Positions 5,848 through 6,273 of a stretch of DNA of 6,273 bases are shown piece after piece. Below the pieces are notes generated by a model that was not told the DNA's origin, made no database searches, and worked only from the letters and a program-made list of their open reading frames with translations. A program made the position numbers and the translations under genes. The DNA lies in NCBI GenBank assembly GCA_030433225.1, contig JAUIMD010000129.1:1-6273 (forward strand), given 5' to 3'. Origin of the DNA: Bacteroidia bacterium. GTDB lineage: Bacteria; Bacteroidota; Bacteroidia; Bacteroidales; UBA5342. Position 1 is the stretch's first letter; each line of letters opens with the position of its first letter.

Positions 5848-6273
5848 GGAGGCGCCCCTGGAGACAGCGTTTGGCTTGGTCGTGGCGGGGGGGCCGCTCC
5901 GCTGCCCTGCGCCCTCCTTCGTCGTCGCCCCGCGCATCCTCGGCGGGGTCGCCGTCACCGCGCCGTCGGCCGACGCCGACGTCGCGGACTCTCGTGGGCC
6001 CATCGACGCCGGCGCCGACACCCGCGACACGCAGCGGGACGCGGCAGACGCGCACGTGGCCGCCGACAGCGGGGCTGCGGTCGAGGCGCCCCGCGGGGGC
6101 CATGACGAGGGCTGTGACGCTGGCCGCGGCGCAGGCGGCGGAGCGGCATGGCTGCTGTGGCTTGCCGTCTGGACCGTGGGTCGCCGGCGCAACCCTCGAG
6201 TTGTCGCGGACAGTCCTTCGGGATTGCGCCAACGCGATCCTCGCGACCCCGTCTCACGACCTTGTCAACCCTG
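5824..6273 (+). CDS. Fragment of a myxobacterial-type protein with a MYXO-CTERM-like tail
   Basis: A partial gene in the frame whose codons start at 5825, 5828 and so on, open from the junction to the window end. Its true start is missing. Third codon positions are overwhelmingly G or C up to about 6190, much more orderly than in the other frames, which marks this as the coding frame. The product is Asp/Ala-rich (DADVADSRGPIDAGADTRD and similar, about 5972-6070). It then has Gly-Cys at 6110-6115, a Gly-rich spacer, a Trp-containing hydrophobic segment AAWLLWLAVWTVG (6143-6181) and RRR (6182-6190). That order of spacer, GC, hydrophobic helix and Arg cluster is the layout of the MYXO-CTERM sorting signal on Myxococcota surface proteins. 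Unusually, no stop follows: the frame stays open for 27 more codons with weaker G/C bias, which could mean a sequencing frameshift near the end or a non-standard tail. The protein's function is not recognisable. Confidence 0.5.

Noticed and set aside
5686..6257. Several long minus-strand open frames in the GC-rich segment
   Set aside because: They are rich in Arg, Pro and Gly with no recognisable domain, some cross the junction, and the plus-strand frame from 5825 has much better third-position bias. Long open frames on both strands are expected in DNA this GC-rich.
5824..6273. A real mobile insertion into hflC
   Set aside because: No terminal inverted repeats, transposase, integrase or target duplication is visible. 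The content is a surface-protein fragment from a distant phylum, so a chimera is simpler, although the far end of the segment lies outside the window.

Overview
The window is two unrelated pieces of DNA joined at about position 5824. Positions 1-5823 look like ordinary chromosome of a member of the Bacteroidota: moderate GC (43% in the 60 bases from 5581), starts without a clear Shine-Dalgarno, promoter-like TAnnTTTG elements, a RicT that begins MGCAGCS, and adjacent hflK and hflC. The family or order cannot be fixed from the sequence alone. Positions 5824-6273 are very GC-rich (about 80% in the 60 bases from 5941). They encode, in a different frame, an Asp/Ala-rich protein ending in something very like a MYXO-CTERM sorting signal, which points to Myxococcota.

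Layout. On the minus strand, read from right to left: a KdsC-like HAD protein (2331-2888) that has lost most of its catalytic motifs, then 5 bases later a 65-residue protein of unknown function (2128-2325), a 235-base gap, then glnS (198-1892) followed by a strong hairpin at 144-178. The 235-base gap holds a promoter-like element close to the glnS start and a near-perfect 20-base palindrome (1955-1974) that looks like an operator. On the plus strand: ricT (3071-4342) with an intrinsic terminator at 4367-4397, then a promoter-like pair of elements and hflK (4503-5495), which overlaps hflC (from 5482) by 14 bases. hflC breaks after 114 codons at the junction with the GC-rich DNA.

Functions. glnS charges tRNA-Gln. 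RicT is a PSP1-domain factor tied in Bacillus to RNA maturation. HflK and HflC form a membrane SPFH complex that modulates the FtsH protease. These are housekeeping genes, and I see no defence system, mobile element, CRISPR array or RNA gene. The items most worth a second look are the junction (most simply an assembly or library chimera), the degenerate HAD protein with its small partner, and the palindrome upstream of glnS.
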